Shown piece by piece: positions 32,214-40,452 of a stretch of DNA of 41,292 bases; position 1 is the first letter of the stretch, and each line of letters starts with the position of its first letter. The notes beneath the pieces are model-generated. The model was not told the DNA's origin, ran no database searches, and saw only the letters and a program-made list of their open reading frames with translations. A program made the position numbers and the translations under genes. This stretch comes from Rhodocaloribacter sp964552015 (lineage in GTDB: Bacteria > Bacteroidota > Rhodothermia > Rhodothermales > ISCAR-4553). Where the stretch lies: NCBI GenBank assembly GCA_964552015.1, contig CAZKFR010000029.1, positions 1 to 41,292 on the forward strand. The letters run 5' to 3'.

Positions 32214-34853
32214 ATGAACCCTGCCGACAACATCCGTCCCGGTCGTTCATCGACACCCGGCGAAGCTACGCCCGGAAGCCCGGAAGGGCGCCGGGCCGGA
32301 AGCCGGGGACCGGTGCCTCCGCCTCATCAAGTCGTGCCGGAAGCGGTCCCCCCCGGTGACGTGGAGGACGTTCCGGACGATGAGGCTCTCATTGACTCGA
32401 TCTGGGATGAGATCCTGCGTGAGCTCGATGCCGTAGAGGCGGCCGAGGCGGCCGAAGCCGCAACCGCCGAGGCCGACCCCGCCGTGTGCACGGACGCACC
32501 GGAAGCAGGACTCCCGGAGATAGCGGATCTCGGCGAAGGGGATGGGCTTGTCCCGGGCATCGACCCGCCACGGGATCCCGAACCGGCCCCGACACAGGAT
32601 CCCGTGGCGGACATCGTGTTACCGGGGTGGAACGGCGAACTTGAAGCATCTGACGCGCCAGCGTCCGGGGCAGAGGGCGATACACCGGAAGAACGCCCCG
32701 TGATGACGGAGGCGCGGGTACCCGATGAGGCGGTGCCGGGGGAGACGGTGCCGGGTGAGGTCGTATCCGGGGAGGACGACCTGGAGAATGACCTGGAGAC
32801 CTCCCCGGGGCATGGGCGTTCATGGCCGGTAGAAGCGGGAGACGCCCCGTCGGCTCGTGCTGAATCTCCGGAGCATGAAGCCGTGGCCCCTGGCCATCAA
32901 GACACGGGCGAGGAGCACAGCGCCACGACGAAAAGCCCGGTCGAGCCGCCTGAGGGCCGCCGGGTGGATGACGTCCCCGTGACGCCTCCCGCAGCTTCCG
33001 CCGGCGTGCCGCTGCCCGACGATGTGCTGGTTGACCCGAACGGAAAGCCTCAAAAATCCAGCCTGAAAGACCGGGTCGTCACGGCCCTCCTCTGGAAGCG
33101 GATCGTCACACCGAAGCAGGTGGCCGAAGCGGTCGCCCGGCAGAAGAAAAGCGGCGAGCGGGAGCTCCTGTGGCGGCTCGTGGCCCGTATCCCGGGCGTC
33201 GACGCGGAACGGGTCTACGAAGAGGCGGCGCGGGTCTACGCTTTCCCGGTCGTGGAGATCACACCCGAGAAGCCGGACAAAGAGTTCGTGCTGCTCATCA
33301 TGGAGACGGTGGCAGAGGATCGGAGGGAGGAACTGCTCAAGCTGCACCTGCTGCCGTACGAGTATGAAATCGATCCGCAGAACGGCGTGGCCCGCCTGAT
33401 CTTCATCACACACGATCCGGCACGGCCCGAGGTCCACCGTATCCTGCAGCAACTCAACCTGGGGCGGTTCGAGTTACGCTATGCGTCCAGAGCGCGGATC
33501 GACGACCTGATCCAGGAGCTTTTCCCGAAGAAGAACGAGTATCTCGAGCGGATCTCGGGGGACAAGACGGCCTATGATCTCGGGACGAGCTATGAGGACA
33601 GGCAAGATGGCCTCATCGACGAGGAGGCGCTCGAAGCCGAGATAGGGCGGGCTCCCCTCATCAACCTGTTCGAGGCGACGCTGGTCGAGGCGGTGCGCCA
33701 GGGAGCCTCCGATATTCACATCTTCCCCAATGCCGACCGGCAGATCGAGATCCACTTCCGCGTCGATGGGGAGCTCAAACGGTGGCATACCGAAGAACGC
33801 ATCCACCCCGAAGCCTTTCTGGCCGTTGTCAAGGACAACTCCGTCAACGTCGACCGCTTCGACCGGGATATTGCCCAGGATGGCTTCATCCAGCGGTGGA
33901 TCGACGGCGCCCTCATCCGCTTCCGCGTCTCCGTCCTGCCCATCGCCTCGGCCGTCCAGGAAATCCGGGCCGAGAGCATCGTCATCCGCGTCCTCGACGA
34001 CCGCAAGGTCCTCACCGACCTGCGCCAGCTCGGCATGCTCGATGTGGCCCTCCAGCGCTTTGAGCGGGCGATCCGCCAGCCGCACGGCATGGTGATCCTG
34101 ACGGGACCGACGGGCTCGGGCAAGAGCACCACGCTCGTGGCCGCGCTCCATCAGGTCGTCAGTCCCAAGGTCAACGTGCTCACGGTCGAGGATCCGGTCG
34201 AGTACATCATCAAGGGGGTCCGGCAGATCAAACTCAGCCATAAGCTGGACCTGGAGGGCGCGCTGCGGGCCATCCTGCGGCACGACCCGGACGTGGTGAT
34301 GGTCGGTGAGATGCGCGACCGGGCCACGGCGGAACTGGCCATCAAGCTGGCCAACACGGGGCACCTGACCTTCTCGACGCTGCACACGAACGACGCGCCG
34401 AGTGCCGTCAGCCGACTGTACAAGATGGGCGTGGAGCCGTTCCTGATCGCCTATGCGATCAACCTGGTCGTGGCGCAGCGCCTGATCCGCAAGCTATGCC
34501 CGGCGTGCAAGGAGGTGGATACCGATCTGGATCATGATCTAGTACGGCATCTGGGCTTCTCGGAGGAAGAGATCGCGAATACGACGTTCTACCGGCCCGG
34601 GCACGACAAATCCTGCAAGGTCTGCAAGGGCGTGGGGTACAAAGGGCGGCGGGCCATTGCCGAGGCGATGCTCTTCTCCAAGACCATCCGCAGCATGATC
34701 ATGGCCTCGGAGGACATGATTAACGAGGAAGCTCTGCGGGAGCAGGCCATCAAAGAAGGGATGCTGACGCTGCAGGACTCGGCCCGGGAGCTGGTCAAGA
34801 TGGGCGACACCTCCATCGAGGAGATGCTACGCGTCACGGGAGGTTCGCTCTGA
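32214..34853 (+). CDS. PilB/GspE-family filament assembly ATPase with long acidic N-terminus
   Basis: This 879-residue protein is a hexameric secretion ATPase that powers filament extension. Walker A GPTGSGKST is at 631-639, and the Walker B-like region DPDVVMVGEMRD (691-702) has Glu699 as catalytic carboxylate; Met replaces the usual Ile in GEIRD. His-box text is TGHLTFSTLHTNDAPSA. A tetracysteine zinc site uses Cys762, 765, 801 and 804, as in PilB and GspE. An MshEN-like domain lies at ~285-440. Unusual is residues 1-280, an Ala/Glu/Pro/Asp-rich, probably disordered extension with repeated VPGE units (around 32725-32760). It converges with the next gene, 22 bp apart. Confidence 0.93.
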   Translation: MNPADNIRPGRSSTPGEATPGSPEGRRAGSRGPVPPPHQVVPEAVPPGDVEDVPDDEALIDSIWDEILRELDAVEAAEAAEAATAEADPAVCTDAPEAGLPEIADLGEGDGLVPGIDPPRDPEPAPTQDPVADIVLPGWNGELEASDAPASGAEGDTPEERPVMTEARVPDEAVPGETVPGEVVSGEDDLENDLETSPGHGRSWPVEAGDAPSARAESPEHEAVAPGHQDTGEEHSATTKSPVEPPEGRRVDDVPVTPPAASAGVPLPDDVLVDPNGKPQKSSLKDRVVTALLWKRIVTPKQVAEAVARQKKSGERELLWRLVARIPGVDAERVYEEAARVYAFPVVEITPEKPDKEFVLLIMETVAEDRREELLKLHLLPYEYEIDPQNGVARLIFITHDPARPEVHRILQQLNLGRFELRYASRARIDDLIQELFPKKNEYLERISGDKTAYDLGTSYEDRQDGLIDEEALEAEIGRAPLINLFEATLVEAVRQGASDIHIFPNADRQIEIHFRVDGELKRWHTEERIHPEAFLAVVKDNSVNVDRFDRDIAQDGFIQRWIDGALIRFRVSVLPIASAVQEIRAESIVIRVLDDRKVLTDLRQLGMLDVALQRFERAIRQPHGMVILTGPTGSGKSTTLVAALHQVVSPKVNVLTVEDPVEYIIKGVRQIKLSHKLDLEGALRAILRHDPDVVMVGEMRDRATAELAIKLANTGHLTFSTLHTNDAPSAVSRLYKMGVEPFLIAYAINLVVAQRLIRKLCPACKEVDTDLDHDLVRHLGFSEEEIANTTFYRPGHDKSCKVCKGVGYKGRRAIAEAMLFSKTIRSMIMASEDMINEEALREQAIKEGMLTLQDSARELVKMGDTSIEEMLRVTGGSL

Positions 34854-34875
34854 GTCCGCGCAGAGGGCTGCTTCC

Positions 34876-35457
34876 TCAATTGGGGTTACGTCCGTCGCTG
34901 GGACGGGGGCGGATATCGGTAACCGAAAACGCGGTGTGGAGCGGGTCGAACGTACCTTCCCACGATCCGGTGTTGAGGACCTCCCCATCACAGTAACTGG
35001 TCCACGTGCCCCCGAAGGTCAGATGGCCGATGCGTTCCCCTTCGAGCACGAACGAATCAGAGTGCGTCAGGCATCCGTTCGGGTTGTCGTTGATGGTCTC
35101 CATGAACAGGGTACGCTCTTCTTTGCAGACGTACCCCCACACGGTGCTCGATGGGTAGGCATCCGACGACCCTTCGATGGCAGCTTCCCGGCGAGCACAG
35201 TGCTCGAACCAGGCGGTTGATGCCAGAAGGTCCCAGTTTGCAGAAAAGTTGTCGTGGAAGACCAGCACCCTGGGCTTACTGCCCTGTGAGGCGGAGGCGG
35301 AAAGGGCCGCAACTTCATTGTCGCTGCCGAAGAAGAAAATTTCGAGTTCTTCGGTCATCGATGTTTCGTCTTCCGGTGTTACGGGGGGTTCGTTGACGGC
35401 ATGGCAACCGGCCATGACGAGCAGAACCAGGGTGAGAATAAAAGTAGGGACACGCAT
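34876..35457 (-). CDS. Small lipoprotein of unknown function
   Basis: This 193-residue protein has a lipoprotein signal peptide (MRVPTFILTLVLLVMAGC) ending in a lipobox with Cys18. The start at 35457 is chosen because of that signal; the frame stays open to 35574. The mature part begins with an acidic spacer and has several aromatic and Cys residues: Cys in FEHCARRE, WGYVCKEER, NGCLTHSD and YCDGEV, which could form two disulfides. I recognise no domain. It is expected on the periplasmic or outer face of a membrane. It lies tail to tail with the assembly ATPase, but nothing shows a functional link. Confidence 0.7.
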   Translation of the reverse strand: MRVPTFILTLVLLVMAGCHAVNEPPVTPEDETSMTEELEIFFFGSDNEVAALSASASQGSKPRVLVFHDNFSANWDLLASTAWFEHCARREAAIEGSSDAYPSSTVWGYVCKEERTLFMETINDNPNGCLTHSDSFVLEGERIGHLTFGGTWTSYCDGEVLNTGSWEGTFDPLHTAFSVTDIRPRPSDGRNPN

Positions 35458-35935
35458 GGCGGTCGGGGGATGGGCCGGATGGGCAGGGTAATCAGTGCCC
35501 CGGGCAGATGAAATACTGTACGGTATGTGGCTCGGAAAGCCTCTCCGAGAGTACAAAATAGGGAGGCATACCATTGAGTCTTTGGGTAGTATTACGAAAA
35601 ATAACGGGGAAGCGCAAGAGGGGGCGTGAGATCAGGTTCCTTCCGAGGTGAATCAAGTCGCCGTTGTCGATGGGTTCGACCATGTCTGTTGGGGTGGCTT
35701 CGATGTGCTGTCGATTCCAATTCGTGGTTTCTACCGTGCAGGGACATCTTGATCCAACGAGGTATGCCGGTTTTCGTCGAAAGAAATCGGGGATTCGTCG
35801 AAGAGTGGGGCGAGACCCTTGTTTCAACAGTTATCTTCCGACCGGGTGAGCTACTAAGGCCTCTTAGGGTGATGTCTGATCAGTAGCTGCAATGGGAGTT
35901 GCCCGGTACCGCTTGCGGTGCCGGGCACATTGCAT
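35458..35935. other. Lower-GC intergenic stretch, possible gene remnant
   Basis: This 478-bp stretch has visibly lower GC than the flanking genes. The longest frame is on the minus strand (35827-35492, 111 codons, ending 35 bp before the lipoprotein). It lacks a ribosome site and recognisable family text, so I do not call it a gene. The near-palindrome ATACTGTACGGTAT (35513-35526) and hairpin CTCGGA-TCCGAG (near 35530-35550) lie just upstream of the lipoprotein and could be operator or leader elements. Confidence 0.4.
35889..35933 (-). terminator. Hairpin after accD
   Basis: GCCCGGTACCGC (35901-35912) pairs with GCGGTGCCGGGC (35915-35926). An outer stem GCAATG (35889-35894) and CATTGC (35928-35933) flanks it. 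It begins 3 bp beyond the accD stop and lacks a clear U-run. Confidence 0.6.
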
Positions 35936-36799
35936 TTACGGGGTACCCGAGGACGGCTCGCGGATCAGGTCGAGTAGGTGAATGAGCCGCTCTCGGAGTT
36001 CTCTCCGGTCGACGATGAAGTCGATGAAGCCCTTCTCGAGCAAGAATTCGGCGCGCTGGAAGCCGTCAGGCAGGTCCTGACCCATTGTCTCGCGGATCAC
36101 GCGGGGGCCGGCAAACCCGATGAGGGCGCCGGGTTCGGCCAGGTTGAAGTCTCCTAGCATGGCGAAGGAGGCGGTGACGCCACCGGTGGTCGGATCCGTC
36201 ATCAGGGAGATGTAGGGCAGTCCTTTGTCGGCCAGGCGCGTCAGGTGAGCGCTCGTCTTGGCCATCTGCATCAGGCTCAAAGCTCCCTCCATCATACGAG
36301 CCCCACCACTCTGCGAGATGATCAGCAGCGGGGTTTCCTCGGTGTACGCACGCTTAATGCTCCGGGCCACGATTTCGCCGACGACCGACCCCATGGAGCC
36401 GCCGATGAACGAGAAATCCAGCGCGGCCACCGAGGTGCGATGACCGCCGATCGTCCCCATGGCAGACCGGGCGGCATCATTGAGGCCCGTCTTCCGCTGG
36501 GCCTCCGTGATCCGAGCCGGATACGGTTTGCGGTCCACGAAGGACAGGGCATCGACGGGTTTCAGGTGTTCATCGTACAGTTCGTACCGCCCGTCGTCGA
36601 ACAGCAGGCGGAAGAACCCCAGGCTGTCCATTTTGAAATGGAAGCCACACTTGGGGCACACCCGGGCGTTGTCTTCCAGCGCGCGGCGGTTGATGATCTC
36701 TTTGCACTGAGAGCACTTGATCCACTGTCCTTCGGGTACGTCGTTCTGATCGGTGGCGGGCGTTCGTATACCGGCTTCTTTGCGCTTGAACCAGGCCAT
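35936..36799 (-). CDS. accD: Acetyl-CoA carboxylase carboxyltransferase subunit beta
   Basis: AccD pairs with AccA to move the carboxyl group from carboxybiotin to acetyl-CoA, the first step of fatty-acid synthesis. The N-terminal zinc ribbon uses Cys29, 32, 48 and 51 (CSQC and CPKC). The crotonase-like core has RTSVAALDFSFIGGSMGSVVGE and SQSGGARMMEGALSLMQMAKTSAHL, the acyl-CoA oxyanion region, then PYISLMTDPTTGGVTASFAMLGD and EPGALIGFAGPRVI. The length of 287 is typical. It lies 49 bp downstream of tsaB and is probably cotranscribed. Confidence 0.97.
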   Translation of the reverse strand: MAWFKRKEAGIRTPATDQNDVPEGQWIKCSQCKEIINRRALEDNARVCPKCGFHFKMDSLGFFRLLFDDGRYELYDEHLKPVDALSFVDRKPYPARITEAQRKTGLNDAARSAMGTIGGHRTSVAALDFSFIGGSMGSVVGEIVARSIKRAYTEETPLLIISQSGGARMMEGALSLMQMAKTSAHLTRLADKGLPYISLMTDPTTGGVTASFAMLGDFNLAEPGALIGFAGPRVIRETMGQDLPDGFQRAEFLLEKGFIDFIVDRRELRERLIHLLDLIREPSSGTP

Positions 36800-36848
36800 G
36801 GTCGTGAGTCGGTTGAGGGACGAAGGCCGTTGAGGACCCTCGTGCAGG

Positions 36849-37574
36849 TTAGGTGAAGCGTCGATCGAACAGGGAACGTCGCGGCTTACGGGCCACGAAC
36901 GGCTTGAGGTAGTGCGGTTCGAAAAGAGCGAGGTCTTCTACGGCGCCGGCCTGCCAGCGCCGCAACCCCAGCCGGGCGACAGGCACGGCGGAAGGGGTGA
37001 TGTCCTCCTGACCGAGCAGGCGGATGCGCTGAGGGGCGCGTGGGAGCCGGGATGTCAGGGCCGGTACGCCCCCACCCACGAGCCAGAGGGTCACGTCGGC
37101 GGAGGCCGACGGTAAGGGGAGGGGCTCCTCCACGTCGTGCACCGAAGGCTCGACGACCGTTTCAAGGTCGGAACCGGTGGATCGGTATACGGCCAGGTAC
37201 ACCTCCTGCTGCCGGGCCGGGAAGAGGGAACCGATCAGATCGCCGCACCGGGTGAACGGAAGTACCTGAAACGCCAGGGCCTCCAGGGAGGAGACGGCCA
37301 CGAGGTCGGCCCCCGCAGCATAGGCCAGCCCTTTGGCCGTACTGACGCCGATGCGAAGACCGGTGTACGACCCCGGTCCGGCCGAAACGGCCAGCACGTC
37401 CAGGTCCGAGGGAGCCACCCGGCTACGCTGCAACACCTCCAGGATCATCGGCACCAGGTTCTCGGCATGAGCCCGGGGGCGTGTCAGGGTCGAGCAGGCC
37501 ACGATGGTTTGCTCCTGCAAGACGGCAACGCTGCAGGTGTCCGTAGCGGTTTCGATGGCGAGCAGACAGGACAT
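36849..37574 (-). CDS. tsaB: tRNA threonylcarbamoyladenosine biosynthesis protein TsaB
   Basis: TsaB is a catalytically inactive ASKHA-fold partner of TsaD/TsaE, needed to make t6A37 in ANN-decoding tRNAs. The N terminus LLAIETATDTCSVAVL is the family opening. AHAENLVPMILEVLQRS and VSAGPGSYTGLRIGVSTAKGLAYA are diagnostic, followed by ALAFQ. The length of 241 residues is normal and the protein is cytosolic. It is divergent from the EF-G2-like gene across a 271-bp control region, with accD downstream. Confidence 0.94.
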   Translation of the reverse strand: MSCLLAIETATDTCSVAVLQEQTIVACSTLTRPRAHAENLVPMILEVLQRSRVAPSDLDVLAVSAGPGSYTGLRIGVSTAKGLAYAAGADLVAVSSLEALAFQVLPFTRCGDLIGSLFPARQQEVYLAVYRSTGSDLETVVEPSVHDVEEPLPLPSASADVTLWLVGGGVPALTSRLPRAPQRIRLLGQEDITPSAVPVARLGLRRWQAGAVEDLALFEPHYLKPFVARKPRRSLFDRRFT

Positions 37575-37682
37575 ACACGCGTGAAAAGATGCGACGGGGT
37601 GCCGGTTCCGGAGGAGGGCCTTTACATTTTACGAAAATGTGCGAGGTCGCTCCGAGGGGCCCGAGAACGGGATCCAGACTTC

Positions 37683-37710
37683 TTGACTATTTCGCAGACG
37701 GGCGTATCTT
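37683..37710 (+). promoter_or_regulatory. Sigma70-like promoter of the EF-G2-like gene
   Basis: TTGACT (37683-37688) and TATCTT (37705-37710) are 16 bp apart. Initiation would fall near 37717, leaving a leader of ~130 nt that contains two hairpins. Confidence 0.5.
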
Positions 37711-37715
37711 AAACA

Positions 37716-37795
37716 GGCTCGTGCGCGCCGCTGTGCACGAGCCCCGAGACCGTACTGCAACGCCACCGGCATATAGGGCTGCGTGGCGCTTTTTT
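37716..37795 (+). promoter_or_regulatory. Structured leader with terminator-like hairpin before EF-G2-like gene
   Basis: GGCTCGTGC (37716-37724) pairs perfectly with GCACGAGCC (37735-37743). Further on CGCCAC (37761-37766) pairs with GTGGCG (37783-37788), followed by one C and six Ts (37790-37795). The loop of hairpin 1 contains GCGCC, complementary to GGCGC of the second hairpin's right arm, so alternative folds are possible. It fits an attenuator layout. Function is unproven. Confidence 0.4.
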
Positions 37796-37845
37796 CCGTT
37801 GTTCACTGGAAATGCGCCTGGTGGGGCGAAAGGAGGAGCCTGTCT

Positions 37846-39966
37846 ATGAACGTCTATGATGCAGACCATATCCGCAACGTGGCCCTCGTAGGGCATCAGG
37901 GTAGTGGGAAAACGATGCTGTCGGAGGCGATGCTCTACGTGAGCGGGGCCCTGCAGCGCATGGGCTCGATCGAAGAAGGAAACACCGTCAGCGACTATCA
38001 TCCGAGCGAGCGAGAACGGCAGATGTCGGTCTTCTCGTCGCTGCTGCACGTCGAGTGGAAGGGGCATAAGATCAACATCCTCGATACGCCCGGTTACCCG
38101 GACTTCGTCGGGGAGGTCATTGCGGCGCTGAAGGTAGCCGACACGGCGATCTATGTGATCAACGCGGCCGAGGGCGTTCAGGTGGGGACCGAACTGGCCT
38201 GGCAGGCTGGCGAGCGGATGCAGAAGCCGGCCATGTTCGTACTCAACCAACTGGATAAGTCCGGCGCCGACTTCCGCGACGTGGTCCGTCAGGTGCAGGA
38301 GCGATTCGGGCGGGGGGCGACGGTGGTTCAGTTGCCTGCCGGTTCCGGAACCCGCTCGATCATCGACGTGCTGCTGATGAAACAGATCGTCTTCGACGAG
38401 AAAGGACAGCCCGTCTTCAAGGAGATCGACCCGGCCTTCCGCGAAGAAGCCGATGCCCTGCACAACGAGCTCATCGAAAACATCGCGGAGAACGATGAGG
38501 AGCTGATGGAGCTGTACTTCGAGAAGGGCGAGCTCAATGAGGATGAGATGCGCCAGGGTCTGCACGAGGCCATGCTCCGTCGCGCGCTCTTTCCGATCTT
38601 CCTCACGAGTGCTACGGAGAACATCGGCATCTCCCGGCTGATGAGTTTCATTGATAACGTGTGTCCTTCGCCGGCCGAGATGCCCCCGGCGGAAACCGTC
38701 TCGGGCGAACCGGTCAAGGCCGATCCTGCCGGTGAACCGGTGGCCTTCATTTACCGCACGATGGCCGAGCAGCACGTGGGGGACTACTCGTTCTTCCGCG
38801 TCTACTCGGGGACGCTGGAGCAGGGGATGGACCTGGAGAACGCGCAGTCGAGCAACACCGAGCGGCTGGGGCAACTCTATGCCATCAATGGCCGCGAACG
38901 TGACTCCGTGGCGAAGATGGTCGCCGGCGACATCGGCGCCCTGGTGAAGCTGCGCTACACCCATACGAACGATACGCTTCGGCGCAAGGGAAGCAATGTG
39001 GTCATTGCTCCGATCGAATTTCCCGAGCCCAGATACCAGGTCGCTGTACGTCCCACGAAGGAGGGCGAGGAGGACAAACTGGCCCAGGGGCTCCATCAGA
39101 TCGCGGAGGAAGATCCCTCGATCGTGGTGACGCACGACCCGCATCTGGGACAGATCGTCATCGGGGGGCAGGGCGAGATGCAACTCGAGATCGCCCGCTA
39201 CCGGCTCAAGCAGCGCTTCGGCGTGGACGTGGAGTTCGTTCGACCGAAGGTGGCCTACCGGGAGACGGTACAGGGTTCGGCCCGGGCCAAGTACCGGCAT
39301 AAGAAACAGACGGGGGGGGCCGGGCAGTTCGCCGACATTGCCATGATCGTCGAGCCCCTCAACGGCGAATACCAGCCGGATCCCGACATTACCGTACGTG
39401 GCAAGGCCGAGATGGAAATGCCCTGGGGGGCGAAAATCGAGTTCATCGATGCCATCGTCGGGGGCGTGATCGATATGCGCCGTTTCTTCGGGGCTATCCA
39501 GAAAGGGGTCGCCGAAGCCATGCAGAACGGCCCCATTGCCGGGTATCCCGTGGGCGATGTTCGTGTGGTGATCTACGACGGCGGCATGCACCCGGTCGAC
39601 TCGAACGAGGCCGCCTTCAAGACGGCGGCGCGTATGTGCTTCCGGGAAGCCTTCAAACAGGCCAGTCCGGTGCTGCTGGAGCCCATCTACAACGTCGAGA
39701 TCCTGGTTCCGGAGACCTATACCGGGGATGTGATGGGGGACCTGAACACACGCCGGGCGCGAATCCAGGGGATCGAGGCGGAAGGTCCGTTCCAGAAAAT
39801 CATTGCCCAGGTTCCCGAAGCCGAACTCTACCGGTATTCGACGGCATTGCGCTCGATCACACAGGGGCGTGGCCTGCATCGGGCGACGTTCAGCCACTAC
39901 GAAGCCATGCCGCGCCATGTGCAGGACAAGGTGGTGGCCGAAGCCGCGGCCCTGGAGGAAGCCTGA
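37846..39966 (+). CDS. EF-G2-type (EF-G-like) translational GTPase
   Basis: This 706-residue protein has the five-domain EF-G layout but differs from canonical EF-G in its G domain. Walker A is GHQGSGKT (16-23). The DxxG motif reads DTPGYPDF, with Tyr84 where canonical EF-G has the GTPase-activating His. The guanine-specificity motif is NQLD (134-137) instead of NKxD. The switch I RGITI text is absent, as in the EF-G2 group. Later parts are normal: GQGEMQLEIARYRLK, the domain IV AYRETV and HKKQTGGAGQF, and domain V PETYTGDVMGDLNTRR. The start is set by AAGGAGG at 37830-37836. This is probably a paralogue with a translation-related role other than bulk elongation; the main fusA should lie elsewhere. 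Confidence 0.88.
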   Translation: MNVYDADHIRNVALVGHQGSGKTMLSEAMLYVSGALQRMGSIEEGNTVSDYHPSERERQMSVFSSLLHVEWKGHKINILDTPGYPDFVGEVIAALKVADTAIYVINAAEGVQVGTELAWQAGERMQKPAMFVLNQLDKSGADFRDVVRQVQERFGRGATVVQLPAGSGTRSIIDVLLMKQIVFDEKGQPVFKEIDPAFREEADALHNELIENIAENDEELMELYFEKGELNEDEMRQGLHEAMLRRALFPIFLTSATENIGISRLMSFIDNVCPSPAEMPPAETVSGEPVKADPAGEPVAFIYRTMAEQHVGDYSFFRVYSGTLEQGMDLENAQSSNTERLGQLYAINGRERDSVAKMVAGDIGALVKLRYTHTNDTLRRKGSNVVIAPIEFPEPRYQVAVRPTKEGEEDKLAQGLHQIAEEDPSIVVTHDPHLGQIVIGGQGEMQLEIARYRLKQRFGVDVEFVRPKVAYRETVQGSARAKYRHKKQTGGAGQFADIAMIVEPLNGEYQPDPDITVRGKAEMEMPWGAKIEFIDAIVGGVIDMRRFFGAIQKGVAEAMQNGPIAGYPVGDVRVVIYDGGMHPVDSNEAAFKTAARMCFREAFKQASPVLLEPIYNVEILVPETYTGDVMGDLNTRRARIQGIEAEGPFQKIIAQVPEAELYRYSTALRSITQGRGLHRATFSHYEAMPRHVQDKVVAEAAALEEA

Positions 39967-39984
39967 CGCCTGCCCTCGGCTTTC

Positions 39985-40020
39985 AAGGCGGTCCGGTCAC
40001 TGGCCGGGCCGCCTTTTTTT
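39985..40020 (+). terminator. Rho-independent terminator of the EF-G2-like gene
   Basis: AAGGCGGTCCGG (39985-39996) pairs with CCGGGCCGCCTT (40004-40015), 12 bp with one G-T and a 7-nt loop. Ts run on to 40020. Confidence 0.9.
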
Positions 40021-40110
40021 GCGCGGAGGGGGAAGGGGGAAACGGTAGGTAAGCCTGCTGGCGGCAAGGGGTACCTGCACGGAGGGAAAGACTTGCCGGA
40101 AAGCCAGGCT

Positions 40111-40386
40111 TCAGGCCGCCTTCCGCTCGGCGTGGCTTCGTTCGGTTCGGTGCCCGTACGTGCCGGCCCCGGAAGCCGGCGAATAGTGGGTCAGGAGGAG
40201 GGTGACGGTCAGGAACGTCGCGGTGGCTGTCATTGCACCGATCAGCCAGAACAGCACGATACGCCCGAAAAGCGTGAGTTCGCCCAGGATTCCCGGCGGA
40301 TGAAGGGCGGGCAGGACCCCGACCAGGAGACCGCTCAGAACGGCGACCGCCCAGGGGAACAGATAATGATGGATCAATCGCGTCAT
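40111..40386 (-). CDS. Small two-helix membrane protein
   Basis: This 91-residue hypothetical protein has two hydrophobic helices, LFPWAVAVLSGLLVGVLPAL and IVLFWLIGAMTATATFLTVTLLL, and a His/Arg-rich soluble tail. The ATG at 40386 puts the first helix near the N terminus; the frame is open to 40431. I recognise no family. The ribosome site is weak. It is downstream of the SDR gene on the same strand, 66 bp away, and may be the tail of that transcript. Confidence 0.5.
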   Translation of the reverse strand: MTRLIHHYLFPWAVAVLSGLLVGVLPALHPPGILGELTLFGRIVLFWLIGAMTATATFLTVTLLLTHYSPASGAGTYGHRTERSHAERKAA

Positions 40387-40452
40387 CGTCGTCACGCACG
40401 TCAACTTAACGGACGCAACGAAGCGCAGCAAAAACAGTGCCTGACGGATGTG

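Noticed and set aside
35492..35827. 111-codon minus-strand frame upstream of the lipoprotein
   Set aside because: No ribosome site, no recognisable domain and mixed codon use; kept only as a possible remnant.
37687..39918. 743-codon minus-strand frame opposite the EF-G2-like gene
   Set aside because: Antisense shadow; EF-G motifs cover the plus strand end to end.
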